Assembly (NCBI RefSeq): GCF_009728485.1
Contig: NZ_VVIQ01000002.1
Location: forward strand, 62,001-126,000
Source: Prevotella vespertina
Lineage (GTDB): Bacteria > Bacteroidota > Bacteroidia > Bacteroidales > Bacteroidaceae
Length of the DNA stretch: 64,000 nt
Direction: 5' to 3'
Made by a program: the position numbers and the translations under genes. Positions 1 through 8,187 of the stretch are shown in pieces. How positions within the stretch are numbered: the first letter of the stretch is position 1; each line of letters starts with the position of its first letter. The notes under the pieces are model-generated. The model did not search any database. It saw only the letters and a program-made list of their open reading frames with translations, and had not been told where the DNA came from.

Positions 1-1
1 T

Positions 2-400
2 AGTTTGCTTGCCATGGCTTACCTAGGAGATGTAAGCCAGGACGACCCTATCTATCAGAATACTCGCCGTTTCGTTTGGAGTGAGGACAATCCTTATTTC
101 TTCCGAGGGAAGGCTGGAGAGGGTATTGGAGGACCTCACATCGGTTATGAAATGGTGTGGCCAATGTCCATCATGATGCGTGCTTTCACTTCAAAAGACG
201 ATAAAGAGATAAAAGAAAGCATAGAGATGTTGATGAATACGGACGCTGGTACAGGCTTCATGCACGAAAGTTTTAACAAAGATGATGCTAATAACTACAC
301 CAGAGAGTGGTTTGCTTGGCAGAACACACTATTTGGTGAGCTCATTATCAAGCTAGTAAATGAAGGAAAGTTAGGCTTGTTGAATAGTATTAAAGAATAA
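2..400 (+). CDS. Glycoside hydrolase family 125 protein (exo-alpha-1,6-mannosidase), C-terminal part
   Basis: The gene begins before the window, and the frame is open from base 2 to the TAA at 398-400. About 132 C-terminal residues are visible. The stretch GPHIGYEMVWPMSIMMRAF followed by AGTGFMHESF and WFAWQNTLFGELI is the pattern of the catalytic C-terminal half of GH125 (alpha/alpha)6-barrel enzymes, which remove alpha-1,6-linked mannose from N-glycan-type substrates without a metal ion. The N-terminus and any signal peptide lie outside, so localisation cannot be judged. GH125 genes in Bacteroidetes often sit with other glycan-degrading genes, but nothing downstream in this window continues such a locus. 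The assignment rests on family motifs and is fairly secure. Confidence 0.88.
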   Translation, partial: SLLAMAYLGDVSQDDPIYQNTRRFVWSEDNPYFFRGKAGEGIGGPHIGYEMVWPMSIMMRAFTSKDDKEIKESIEMLMNTDAGTGFMHESFNKDDANNYTREWFAWQNTLFGELIIKLVNEGKLGLLNSIKE

Positions 401-442
401 TACTCTAAACATCAATAAGTTTGCTTTATTTAACTAAAAAAG

Positions 443-474
443 TTTGGAATGATTGTGAATTAAGCATATCTTTG
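443..474 (+). promoter_or_regulatory. Bacteroidetes-type promoter of the small RNA
   Basis: TTTG at 443-446 and TATCTTTG at 467-474 are separated by exactly 20 bases, matching the Bacteroidetes sigma-70 (-33/-7) consensus. No open frame of note follows. Instead a structured stretch ends in a perfect terminator, so the promoter most likely drives a non-coding RNA starting near 478. Confidence 0.85.
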
Positions 475-477
475 CAA

Positions 478-572
478 CGTGTTTTTCATGGTATTAGATT
501 ATTAAGGTTAGAAGATTAGTTGTCGTGAGACAGGTAATCTTTAGTCCCAGACTATTCGTCTGGGACTTTTTT
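478..572 (+). ncRNA. Probable small non-coding RNA of about 95 nt
   Basis: A complete consensus promoter ends at 474 and a perfect intrinsic terminator spans 543-572. Between them is a structured, non-coding segment. Bases 513-540 fold into a 12-pair hairpin (AGATTA 513-518 with TAATCT 535-540, TGTC 521-524 with GACA 529-532, one G-G mismatch) closed by a GTGA tetraloop of the GNRA class. The unpaired 5' part (about 478-512) contains the core CATGGTATTAGATT followed by AAGGTTA. From memory, similar 'ggtattagatt...aaggtta' elements recur in other Bacteroidales genomes, but I cannot name the family with certainty. The GH125 gene ends 77 bases upstream, so this is an independent transcript and not a 3' UTR product. 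Function unknown. Confidence 0.78.
543..572 (+). terminator. Intrinsic terminator of the small RNA
   Basis: A perfect 10-bp stem (543-552 with 558-567, arms AGTCCCAGAC and GTCTGGGACT) with a 5-base loop is followed by a T run to 572. It is among the clearest Rho-independent terminators in the window. Confidence 0.92.
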
Positions 573-746
573 ATTCTATGAACTCTTATGCTGCTTGGCG
601 TATTTTCACACCTTACAAACATTGTTCTCTTTTGCTGATAACTGCTATTAGCATTAGTCCTCATCTATTTTTTAAGTTGTTGAGAACCATGGCTTTACCG
701 AGTAACAGGCTCTCCGTATTGCGCAGGGGATTATTTTGGGGGTTGA

Positions 747-828
747 AAGAGAGGCTCTTTTCAAAAGAAGAAGAGCCTTTTCTTGCTGCAAAGAGAGCCT
801 CTCTTTGTATTAAGAAGAGCCTCTCCTT
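747..828. repeat. Tetrameric 22-bp-pitch repeat array A
   Basis: Four 16-bp quasi-palindromic cores start at 747, 769, 791 and 813, an exact 22-bp pitch, with 6-bp spacers. All four are of the GAGAGCC/GAGGCTC type; the third, AAGAGAGCCTCTCTTT, has 7-bp arms around one central base. The array lies in the convergent gap between the GH125 gene and cls (401-1032), downstream of the small RNA. The pitch is not a multiple of three, so the open frame across 578-880 is not coding. Apart from the small RNA and this array, the gap holds only the 16-mer at 877-892 that recurs beside array C. Confidence 0.9.
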
Positions 829-1032
829 CTATTCAACAATCATTGTGTCTCAATCTGAGTTTATGATAGGTTCTGTTTGAAGTAATCTTCTTATTGGTTT
901 CAATGGGAGGTTCGTTCGTGTTTAATCAACCTCATCTAGTTCTATAAAAAAGTTATTCTGAGAAGCGATACTACCTCGAGGAATAGTTGAGTAAGGTCTT
1001 ATCAAGGAGGATAAAAACGATGGATAAGAACT

Positions 1033-2454
1033 TTACAACAATGGACTAAGTAAGCGAACAAACGACTCCCACAATCGTTGTAAGAATGGTTTTTTGATAA
1101 AACGGCGCACATCATCTAGATCAATGCTATCCTTTTGATCCGCTAAGAAAACCTCTTTCACTTGCAGGGCAATCTTTTTATCATAGAAGAAAGCGTTTGC
1201 CTCAAAGTCATTCTCAAAGCTCCTGAAGTCGACATTGGTAGACCCTATGGTCGCCATAGCGTCATCTGAGACTAGAAGTTTCGAATGATTGAAGCCCTTC
1301 CGATAGAGAAGTATCTTCACACCAGCCCTTGATGCCTCTATAACATACGACCTTGAAGCCCATTCCACAACCTTAGTATCAGTCTCATAAGGTATCATCA
1401 AGCGTACATCAACGCCCGACAACGCTGCCACACGCATAGCAAAAAGAATGGGATCTGTTGGTAGGAAGTAAGGCGTCTCCATGTAGACATAATGCTTCGC
1501 ATTGGTTAGGATACGTACATATCCTTGTTCTATCTCTGGCCAAAGACTTGTTGGACTACTCGTAACCACCTGTACCAAACTATTATTCTGCCCTATAATA
1601 ATCTCTGGATAATAACTCCGTTCGGTGATGAGCACCTTTGATACGAAGTACCAATCTACTAGAAAGGCACGTTGCAAACCATAGACAGCAGCCCCCGTGA
1701 GCTTCACATGTGTATCACGCCATGACTGTTTCGGTGTTCCTTGGACGTATCGTCGTGCAATATTCATACCTCCAATAAAGCCAACCTCCCCATCAATGAC
1801 GCATATCTTACGATGGTTTCGATAATTCACTCTACTTGTGAAAGCAGGAAAACGCACTGGCATAAAGGCGTAAACCTCAATTCCTTCGTTTCGCATACGC
1901 GTGAAGAAACTATTAGGTGTGCGCCATGAGCCTACATCATCATAGATGAGTCGCACCTCAATTCCTTGTCTCGCTTTGTCGATAAGGGCATCAGCAATGA
2001 GCCTTCCGAGCGGGTCGTCGGAGATGATAAAGGTATCAATATGAATGTGATGTTCGGCTTTTCCAATCTCCATCAGTAGTGACGGAAAGAAGTCATAACC
2101 GCTTGTGTAAATCTCAACCTCATTGTTCTTAAAAGGCAAAGCGAGGTTTTGATTCATGAAGAGATTGCTTATTGTGCGGTATTCTTCAGGTATATTGAAG
2201 TCCTTTTGTTCGACAAACTCCAACATAGAACGCTTCGTTAACTGGTCAAGACTCTGCTGCCATATCTTGCGTTCCTTGCGTGTATTCTGTCCAAAGAAGA
2301 TATACAGGATGATTCCTAAAAAGGGTATGAACATCAGCACCAACATCCATGCCATGGTCTTGGCAGGCTGTCGGTTATCCATTAGTACTCGCACCATTGT
2401 AATGATGATGATAATGCTATATACTACAAGGAAGAGCCAATGTACGTAAATCAT
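1033..2454 (-). CDS. cls: Cardiolipin synthase, phospholipase D superfamily
   Basis: 473 residues, the usual length for bacterial Cls. Two N-terminal membrane segments (about residues 3-22 and 36-54) are followed by two PLD domains with HKD motifs at H214/K216/D221 (NHRKICVID) and H390/K392/D397 (NHSKLLVSD). The enzyme joins phosphatidyl groups to make cardiolipin at the inner membrane. It is the last of a minus-strand group behind dnaG and the TPR gene, 60 bases after the latter, with no obvious promoter of its own in that gap. The start at 2454 gives the canonical short N-terminus before the first membrane helix. Nothing unusual is seen in the catalytic residues. Confidence 0.93.
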   Translation of the reverse strand: MIYVHWLFLVVYSIIIIITMVRVLMDNRQPAKTMAWMLVLMFIPFLGIILYIFFGQNTRKERKIWQQSLDQLTKRSMLEFVEQKDFNIPEEYRTISNLFMNQNLALPFKNNEVEIYTSGYDFFPSLLMEIGKAEHHIHIDTFIISDDPLGRLIADALIDKARQGIEVRLIYDDVGSWRTPNSFFTRMRNEGIEVYAFMPVRFPAFTSRVNYRNHRKICVIDGEVGFIGGMNIARRYVQGTPKQSWRDTHVKLTGAAVYGLQRAFLVDWYFVSKVLITERSYYPEIIIGQNNSLVQVVTSSPTSLWPEIEQGYVRILTNAKHYVYMETPYFLPTDPILFAMRVAALSGVDVRLMIPYETDTKVVEWASRSYVIEASRAGVKILLYRKGFNHSKLLVSDDAMATIGSTNVDFRSFENDFEANAFFYDKKIALQVKEVFLADQKDSIDLDDVRRFIKKPFLQRLWESFVRLLSPLL

Positions 2455-2514
2455 CGCTGTATTATCTTTTTGTATTCAGCATCGTTTCGCCTCTTAACGT
2501 TATTTTTCACCTTA

Positions 2515-4212
2515 TTATATAGGTGCTCCCTGCGATGTGTCAGATGCCTTTTTTTCATTCTGGTTAGCAGTTCGCAAGTATTGAATATATGCCAGTTCCT
2601 GCTTCGCGTATTCCATATCTTCTTGATTCTTCAGCATCTCTCGCAGTAGTTTTTCAGCCTCATTGAGTCGTTGCAGACCAATGAGAACATACGACTTACG
2701 GCGTAATAAGAAGCGACGAAAGTCCTGTAAAGGCTCTTCCACTTGGTCATCTTCGATGTCACGGAGGCTGTTATACACGTCATTCAGCATATCCTCAATA
2801 GTCGCAAGAGCACGAAAATCATTCATATTCACTAAGCAGTTGATATACGTTTCGGCGTATCTTATGTTATTCCGACCCACTGTGAACGATAGAAAGAAGA
2901 ATGCCCTGTCATATTGCAGCATCTCCATGTGACAGGAACCGAGCATGAAACAGATTTCAAGGAATGTCTCTTTGGCACTGTTATTCAGCGTTGTAAAGTC
3001 GTAAAAGAGCCTATAGAACGCATTAAACAAGTGTGGTATCGCCTCCACGTAACGCTTTTGAAGATAGAGCCGACGCCCTCGATAGAGATAAGAAGCCACT
3101 GGTTGCAACAGAACAGTAGCCAGTAAGCATTCTTCATCAGTAAGTTCTCCCTCCTGACTATTGGCGAGTTTGCTTTGAGCCTCTTTCCATGTGTAGATGA
3201 ACTCATCGTTGAGTTGCTTGTCCGTACGCAAGTCGTAAGCAATAAGAGCACTCCCCATACGAACGTTGGTTTCGACAGATGACAATGAACGAGAGGGCGT
3301 TGCTGGCAGTGGGAGCAGCGTACCTGTAATCCTGTAATATAATATGTCCTTCGCTTTCCCTACTTGTTGCAAGCTGATAGTCATGCGTTGTCGGGTGTCA
3401 GGAGCCGATGGGAGGAAGAAAAACAGGTCTAACATCGCATGTTGTCGCACGAACTTTCCACCTTCAATCAGCGGTGTGGAGAGGTCGAATACTTCGATCG
3501 CCTGCCTATCAGCCAAGTGATGAATTTCATTCGTGACAATGGTTAATTCAGACGGAACAAAGTTTGCCATGCCAAAGGCGACATCCATCCACTGCGTTAG
3601 AGAAGCAGGTTTATTATCATTCTGTCTCCACCCCGGTGCAATCTTCTGATGCGTTAGCTCTTGTTCACGAATCATGTAACAGCTTCTCTCCACATCGCTT
3701 TTTGCAGCTTCCAAGTCGTCTGTTTCGTTCTCTTTAGCCTCCTTCTCCACCGTATCAAGGCGTTGGCAGAAAGCGTTCTGACTCCCAAATAGATTCGACA
3801 TAGCCGTCGACAGGATATCTTTCGCACGATCGCTGTCTAAGAGAAGGTCGAAGAATAGATGAATATCAACCTTGTTCTTCGCTTCATTCAGCGTGTAACA
3901 GAAGCGCGGACCATCAGAGTTTATGTTCATCTCATTACACAGTTGGCGAACAAGATGCACGTTAGCTAAATCTGTATCAGCGATATAGAGATAGGTTAAC
4001 TCTACCATCTTCGTACCCGGAAAGAGGTGGATTCCGAAGTGCCCACGCTGGAAGTCGTACTGAACGAACCGCACTCCAGACTTTTCTTGAGTCCATTCTA
4101 CCTCACAATTAAGCTCCTTGAGCGCCTTAGTCACCATCTGTTTGTTAGTATCGGAGGTAATATCGCCCAGTGAGAGGGGCTGTGTAAAGAGTCGTTTTAT
4201 CTTCTCAATCAT
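2515..4212 (-). CDS. TPR-containing protein of unknown function, translationally coupled to dnaG
   Basis: 565 residues without signal peptide or membrane segment, so probably cytoplasmic. Residues about 1-140 form an alpha/beta region that vaguely resembles YbjN-type domains (weak, by eye). About 210-340 is a second mixed region. About 370-555 is helical with TPR-like repeats (Tyr/Leu/Ala helices such as YRGRRLYLQKRYVEAIPHLF). The start codon overlaps the end of dnaG by 4 bases in an ATGA junction, implying translational coupling. I do not recognise a named function. The coupling suggests co-expression with primase, but a role in replication is inference only. Confidence 0.8.
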   Translation of the reverse strand: MIEKIKRLFTQPLSLGDITSDTNKQMVTKALKELNCEVEWTQEKSGVRFVQYDFQRGHFGIHLFPGTKMVELTYLYIADTDLANVHLVRQLCNEMNINSDGPRFCYTLNEAKNKVDIHLFFDLLLDSDRAKDILSTAMSNLFGSQNAFCQRLDTVEKEAKENETDDLEAAKSDVERSCYMIREQELTHQKIAPGWRQNDNKPASLTQWMDVAFGMANFVPSELTIVTNEIHHLADRQAIEVFDLSTPLIEGGKFVRQHAMLDLFFFLPSAPDTRQRMTISLQQVGKAKDILYYRITGTLLPLPATPSRSLSSVETNVRMGSALIAYDLRTDKQLNDEFIYTWKEAQSKLANSQEGELTDEECLLATVLLQPVASYLYRGRRLYLQKRYVEAIPHLFNAFYRLFYDFTTLNNSAKETFLEICFMLGSCHMEMLQYDRAFFFLSFTVGRNNIRYAETYINCLVNMNDFRALATIEDMLNDVYNSLRDIEDDQVEEPLQDFRRFLLRRKSYVLIGLQRLNEAEKLLREMLKNQEDMEYAKQELAYIQYLRTANQNEKKASDTSQGAPI

Positions 4213-6146
4213 ATCAAAATGTCACTTCCTAATCGTTTAGCGAGGATGTTCCTCTTGTTCTGCATAGCGTTAATTTCCTTCAACATACTCATCATTTCGT
4301 CCGTATCCTTCGTTTGCTTCATCCTTGCAACAAGTTCTTTGAGGTGTGAGTCGTAGTAGTCTAGTAGATAATCAGTCATGATGTGTAATACACGATCACG
4401 TAGACTGTGTTCCGTTTCCTTAACTTTTAGACTCTCAGAGAGCTGGAATCGGTCGACACTTAGGCGTACGGCTTCATTGGCAATGTCGATATCGGCATGT
4501 TGAGTAAAGTATTCTTCGGATTTGAATTGAGGGTCAGCACTATGGTCAACAGCCTCTTGCAGCATCTTTATATACAATGGATTGGTCAGCGAAAGACCAT
4601 TTTCCATGAGTGTATAAGCTATGTATTGAGCCACTGTAATATTGAGTAATTGCCCTGTAGACTCATCCTTTATATCACGCAGAATGACCTTATCACCATC
4701 TTTAACGAGGGTTTGCATGATGATTCTCTCCACTTTCGATACCTGTAGAATCGTACTTGCTGCAGGCTGTTCAACGCCTTGTCCTTCTCGTAAAGCAGCC
4801 TCCTTCTGGAATTGCTGTTCGCGTGTCTGCTGTTCACGATACTGATGAATATTGCGGTTCATCTGCTCCATTAAGGTGCGTTCAGCTACTCCCGTACGAT
4901 TGGAACACTCACGAATATAAGTGTCACGGAGTATAGGGTCTTTGATAACCGATATACTCTGAACGATGGAGCTAATGGCCTCCGAACGTTTAATAGGGTC
5001 GGTAACGCCATTGAGCAAGAGGTTAATTTTAAAGACAATGAAGTCTGTTTGGTTCTCTTCAACATATTGTCTGAATGCCTCCGCACTATGAGTTCTTGCG
5101 AACTCATCAGGGTCTTGACCATCAGGAAGTAGTAGAACCTTCACATTCATACGCTCGGCAAGCAACATATCAGTACCTCGCAGGGCTGCATGTTGACCTG
5201 CGGCATCACCATCATAGAGCAGAACTATGTTTGAGGTAAAGCGGTGCAGCATACGAATCTGGTACACCGACAATGCTGTACCACTATTAGCTACAACGTT
5301 CTCAATGCCTGATTGGTGCATAGAAAGCACATCCGTGTATCCTTCCACCATGTAGACAAGGTCGTGTTTGGCTATTGCTTTCTTCGATTGGAATATCCCG
5401 TAGAGCTCACGCTCCTTGTGGTATATAATGCTATCGGGCGAGTTTACATACTTCTGAGCCACTCCCTTGGTGCGTTCATCAAGTAGTCTACCACCGAAAG
5501 CGGTTATTTTTCCACTCACACTAACCCACGGAAACATCACACGTCCATTGAATCTGTCAATCAAATCGCCATTCTCTCGTTCAAAGCATAGTCCTGTCTT
5601 TACAAGAAACTCACGTTTATAACCAGCTTTCAAGGCTGCTTCTGCGAAAGCAGTGCGCCCTGAGAGACAGAAACCAAGGTGGAACTTGCGGATGATGTCA
5701 TCCCTGAAACCACGGCTACGAAAGTACTGTAAGCCTATAGCAGTACCATCCACGTCATGGTGAAGGATGTTTTCAAAATACTTTGCAGCCCACTCGTTTA
5801 CCAGAAACATCGATTCGCGCTCGCTCTCCTGTTGCTTTTCTTCTTGCGACAATTCGCGTTCGTGTACTTCAATATGGTATTTATTCGCAAGCCACTTGAG
5901 TGCTTCTACATAAGTCATCTGCTCATGCTCCATGATAAACTTCACCGCATTGCCTGCCGCCCCACACGCGAAACACTTGTAAACACCCTTTACGGGACTT
6001 ACAGAAAACGATGGGGTGCGGTCGTCATGGAATGGACATAGCCCTTTAAAGCTGGTTCCTGCCTTGCGAAGAGATACGAAATCGCTGACTACCTCAACGA
6101 TATTCGTAGCATCCATTATTCGATCTACTGTTGGTCTATCTATCAT
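4209..6146 (-). CDS. dnaG: DNA primase
   Basis: From the chosen start the protein has 645 residues. The CHC2 zinc-binding domain is visible at C37, H40, C58 and C61. The TOPRIM core follows (MVEGYTDVLSMHQ with the catalytic Glu, then LLYDGDAAG), and the C-terminal helical region would contact the replicative helicase. It makes RNA primers at the replication fork. An earlier in-frame start at 6167 exists, but a full promoter (CAAA 6181-6184 and CAAAGATA 6154-6161 on the minus strand) lies between it and 6146. Transcripts from that promoter cannot contain the upstream codon, so MIDRPTV at 6146 is the likely start, with a leader of only a few bases. Confidence 0.95.
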   Translation of the reverse strand: MIDRPTVDRIMDATNIVEVVSDFVSLRKAGTSFKGLCPFHDDRTPSFSVSPVKGVYKCFACGAAGNAVKFIMEHEQMTYVEALKWLANKYHIEVHERELSQEEKQQESERESMFLVNEWAAKYFENILHHDVDGTAIGLQYFRSRGFRDDIIRKFHLGFCLSGRTAFAEAALKAGYKREFLVKTGLCFERENGDLIDRFNGRVMFPWVSVSGKITAFGGRLLDERTKGVAQKYVNSPDSIIYHKERELYGIFQSKKAIAKHDLVYMVEGYTDVLSMHQSGIENVVANSGTALSVYQIRMLHRFTSNIVLLYDGDAAGQHAALRGTDMLLAERMNVKVLLLPDGQDPDEFARTHSAEAFRQYVEENQTDFIVFKINLLLNGVTDPIKRSEAISSIVQSISVIKDPILRDTYIRECSNRTGVAERTLMEQMNRNIHQYREQQTREQQFQKEAALREGQGVEQPAASTILQVSKVERIIMQTLVKDGDKVILRDIKDESTGQLLNITVAQYIAYTLMENGLSLTNPLYIKMLQEAVDHSADPQFKSEEYFTQHADIDIANEAVRLSVDRFQLSESLKVKETEHSLRDRVLHIMTDYLLDYYDSHLKELVARMKQTKDTDEMMSMLKEINAMQNKRNILAKRLGSDILI

Positions 6147-6153
6147 TATTTTA

Positions 6154-6184
6154 CAAAGATAGTACAAACCTTTGACATGGCAAA
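6154..6184 (-). promoter_or_regulatory. dnaG promoter with near-leaderless architecture
   Basis: On the minus strand TTTG (6184-6181), 19 bases, then TATCTTTG (6161-6154) fit the Bacteroidetes consensus. The expected transcription start is near 6150, only about four bases before the dnaG ATG at 6146-6144. Confidence 0.8.
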
Positions 6185-6335
6185 GAAGCTGATTAAAAAA
6201 GGTGATAATCTATTTGCTCTGATGGAGAAAAAGCCTTGTTTCCGGCTTGCCATGCAATGGTTGGGAACTAAAGGATTGTTGCGTGTAAAGGTGTAGTTAT
6301 GTGTTTCTGTCAAATAATATGGTCTGTTGAAAAAG

Positions 6336-6417
6336 AGGAGAGCCTCTCTTGGCATGAAAGGGAGGCTCTCTTGAAGGTGAAGAAAGGCTCTCTTTACAAC
6401 AAAGAAACGCCCTCTTT
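6336..6417. repeat. Tetrameric 22-bp-pitch repeat array B
   Basis: Cores start at 6336, 6358, 6380 and 6402, an exact 22-bp pitch, with spacers gcatga, aaggtg and acaaca. The first three cores are of the GAGCC/GGCTC class and the fourth is AAGAAACGCCCTCTTT. The array lies in the divergent gap between dnaG and the EamA gene (6147-6513), about 40 bases upstream of a -7-like element at 6454-6461. Nothing else is recognised in the gap apart from the dnaG promoter. Confidence 0.9.
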
Positions 6418-6453
6418 AAATGGTGAAAAGCTTAATCTTTGAAAAAAACGATG

Positions 6454-6461
6454 TACCTTTG
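6454..6461 (+). promoter_or_regulatory. -7 element upstream of the EamA transporter gene
   Basis: TACCTTTG fits the TAnnTTTG box. A TTTG lies at 6438-6441, but 12 bases is too close for the usual -33 spacing, so only the -7 element is convincing. The start codon is 52 bases downstream. Confidence 0.5.
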
Positions 6462-6513
6462 TAGGCGAAAAGAGTTTCACATAGTATTGAATAGACAAAG
6501 TTTAAGGTAAGAG

Positions 6514-7425
6514 ATGACAAATACAACGAGTATATTTCAGCGTCCCGTTTGGGTCACAATATTTGCATTAACAGCTGCAATAGCGTGGGGTTGGGCCTAT
6601 CCCTTAATAAAGTTAGGCATGCAAGAGTTCGCTATTTCTCCCGAAATGACAGGTTCGAAGATGCTCTTTGCTGGCATTCGTTTTTGTTTGTCAGGGCTTA
6701 TCATCTTAGCAATAGCAGGTGGGAAGAAGCGCAACTTTGCGGTTAGAAAGCCCGCAGACTGGTGGTATCTACTAGTCTTCTGTTTATTGAATACAACCTT
6801 ACATTACGCTTTCTTTTACTTTGGATTATCCCATAGTGAAGGCTCAAGGGCTGCTATTTTAAACTCATTGAGCGTTTTCTCTGTTGTAATCTTCGCTTGT
6901 CTCTTCTTTAAAAGTGACCACATGACCCTGAAGAAGATAATAGGTTGTGTCCTAGGTTTTGCTGGTATCTTATCGTTAAACTTAGGAGGTGCTGACAGCG
7001 GGAGGTTCACTTTGTTGGGAGATGGCATGATTATCCTCAACGCCCTGTGTGGTGCTTCAGCCTCATTGATGATACGTGGATTAGGAAAAAGGGTGGATGT
7101 GTTTGTTGGGACAGGCTATAGTTTGGCAATCGGCGGCACTTTGCTGATCATACCAGGCTTGTTCATGGGAGCGACTTTGCCGAATGTCTCCACATTAGGA
7201 GGGCTCTATCTCTTACTTCTTATAGCTATTAGTACACTGGGATTCACGCTTTATAACAAACTTCTAACATGCAATCCAGTGGGGAAAGTAGCTATTTATA
7301 ACTCGTTAATACCCGTTGTTGGGGCTGTCACCTCATGCCTATGTCTTAATGAAACTTTCTATTTGAAATATATTATGGCAGGCTTTTTAGCAGCAGCAGG
7401 AATCTACATTATCAATAAGAGTTAG
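6514..7425 (+). CDS. EamA/DMT-family transporter
   Basis: 303 residues with about ten hydrophobic segments in two homologous halves, the hallmark of the drug/metabolite transporter superfamily. Typical motifs are AIAWGWAYPLIKLGM near the N-terminus and a second EamA repeat from about residue 155. It is an inner-membrane exporter or importer of small metabolites; the substrate cannot be read from sequence. It is monocistronic and convergent with the LuxR-type regulator, whose stop codon lies only 6 bases away. Two further EamA genes occur at 28355-30155. Confidence 0.85.
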   Translation: MTNTTSIFQRPVWVTIFALTAAIAWGWAYPLIKLGMQEFAISPEMTGSKMLFAGIRFCLSGLIILAIAGGKKRNFAVRKPADWWYLLVFCLLNTTLHYAFFYFGLSHSEGSRAAILNSLSVFSVVIFACLFFKSDHMTLKKIIGCVLGFAGILSLNLGGADSGRFTLLGDGMIILNALCGASASLMIRGLGKRVDVFVGTGYSLAIGGTLLIIPGLFMGATLPNVSTLGGLYLLLLIAISTLGFTLYNKLLTCNPVGKVAIYNSLIPVVGAVTSCLCLNETFYLKYIMAGFLAAAGIYIINKS

Positions 7426-7431
7426 TAGGTT

Positions 7432-8085
7432 TTAAATATAATACTCTGCCGCATCCACTAGCCCTGTACGCATAGCATAACGGGTGGCTTCGTGCACATT
7501 GTTGACACCAATCTTGCGAAAGATATTCTTCCGATGAGTGTTGACTGTATGGAAGGAAGAGATACGCTTTTCAGCAATCTCCCGTGTTGTCATTCCTAGA
7601 GCAATATCTTTCAATACTTCAATCTCCGTCTTTGTAAGTTTGACACTCTCCTTCTCTTGCGTTGAAATAGGTGCCAGCAGTATGTTAGCAGCGTGTTGGC
7701 AGAGGTATCGATTACCCTGTAGATTATATTCAATACATTGTTTTATCTCCGAGAGTTTAGCGTCCTTCAACAATATACTTATTCGATTGTCATTGTTCAT
7801 TAAAGTGCGTATGAAATTCACACTCAAGTCCTCGCTCCATAAGATAAAATATGTTTTTGGATAGCGTTGAACGATGTTTTGCAAGTCAGACTCACTATCG
7901 AAATCAAACAACGTATAGTCCAGTATAACAATAGAATATGGCTTTTGCTTCAACTGAAGCATAAGTTCTGTCTTTGTTCTAACTGATATTGTCGATGCGA
8001 AACCCATGTCAGAAAGAATGTAAAGTATTCCTGCATGCGTTATAGCTTGATTATCCGCAACAATGATATTGTTTGTTTTCTCCAT
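7432..8085 (-). CDS. LuxR/NarL-type response regulator, orphan
   Basis: 217 residues: an N-terminal receiver-like domain (about 5-120) and a C-terminal LuxR-type helix-turn-helix (about 150-212, with LTKTEIEVLKDIALGMTT and HTVNTHRKNIFRKIGV). The receiver keeps a candidate phospho-accepting Asp in VILDYTLF and a Lys in LLKDA. The acidic pair near the N-terminus is reduced to one Asp (VADNQA), so phosphorylation may be atypical. No histidine kinase is adjacent. The gene is transcribed divergently from the PafA-like phosphatase gene across 102 bases containing both promoters; control of that neighbour is possible but unproven. Confidence 0.85.
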   Translation of the reverse strand: MEKTNNIIVADNQAITHAGILYILSDMGFASTISVRTKTELMLQLKQKPYSIVILDYTLFDFDSESDLQNIVQRYPKTYFILWSEDLSVNFIRTLMNNDNRISILLKDAKLSEIKQCIEYNLQGNRYLCQHAANILLAPISTQEKESVKLTKTEIEVLKDIALGMTTREIAEKRISSFHTVNTHRKNIFRKIGVNNVHEATRYAMRTGLVDAAEYYI

Positions 8086-8111
8086 GTGAATTCATTCTCA
8101 AAACACCCTTG

Positions 8112-8119
8112 CAAAAGTA
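8112..8119 (-). promoter_or_regulatory. -7 element of the LuxR-type regulator gene
   Basis: On the minus strand the box reads TACTTTTG, matching TAnnTTTG. It lies 26 bases upstream of the start codon, giving a leader of roughly 20 bases. I found no matching -33 TTTG at the right distance. Confidence 0.55.
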
Positions 8120-8128
8120 TATAAAAAA

Positions 8129-8160
8129 GTTGATTAATCGAGAAATTTATTGTAAGTTTG
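8129..8160 (+). promoter_or_regulatory. Promoter of the PafA-like phosphatase gene
   Basis: GTTG at 8129-8132, exactly 20 bases, then TAAGTTTG at 8153-8160. The -33 box has one mismatch. Transcription would begin near 8165, about 23 bases before the ATG. Confidence 0.7.
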
Positions 8161-8187
8161 CACTATCATTAAAACATATAACCTAAT

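Noticed and set aside
578..880. Open frame of 100 codons over array A
   Set aside because: It reads through the 22-bp repeat array, whose pitch is not a multiple of three, and starts at the small-RNA terminator. No family resemblance.
6146..6355. Minus-strand frame upstream of dnaG
   Set aside because: It overlaps the dnaG promoter and the start of dnaG in another frame; no conserved features.
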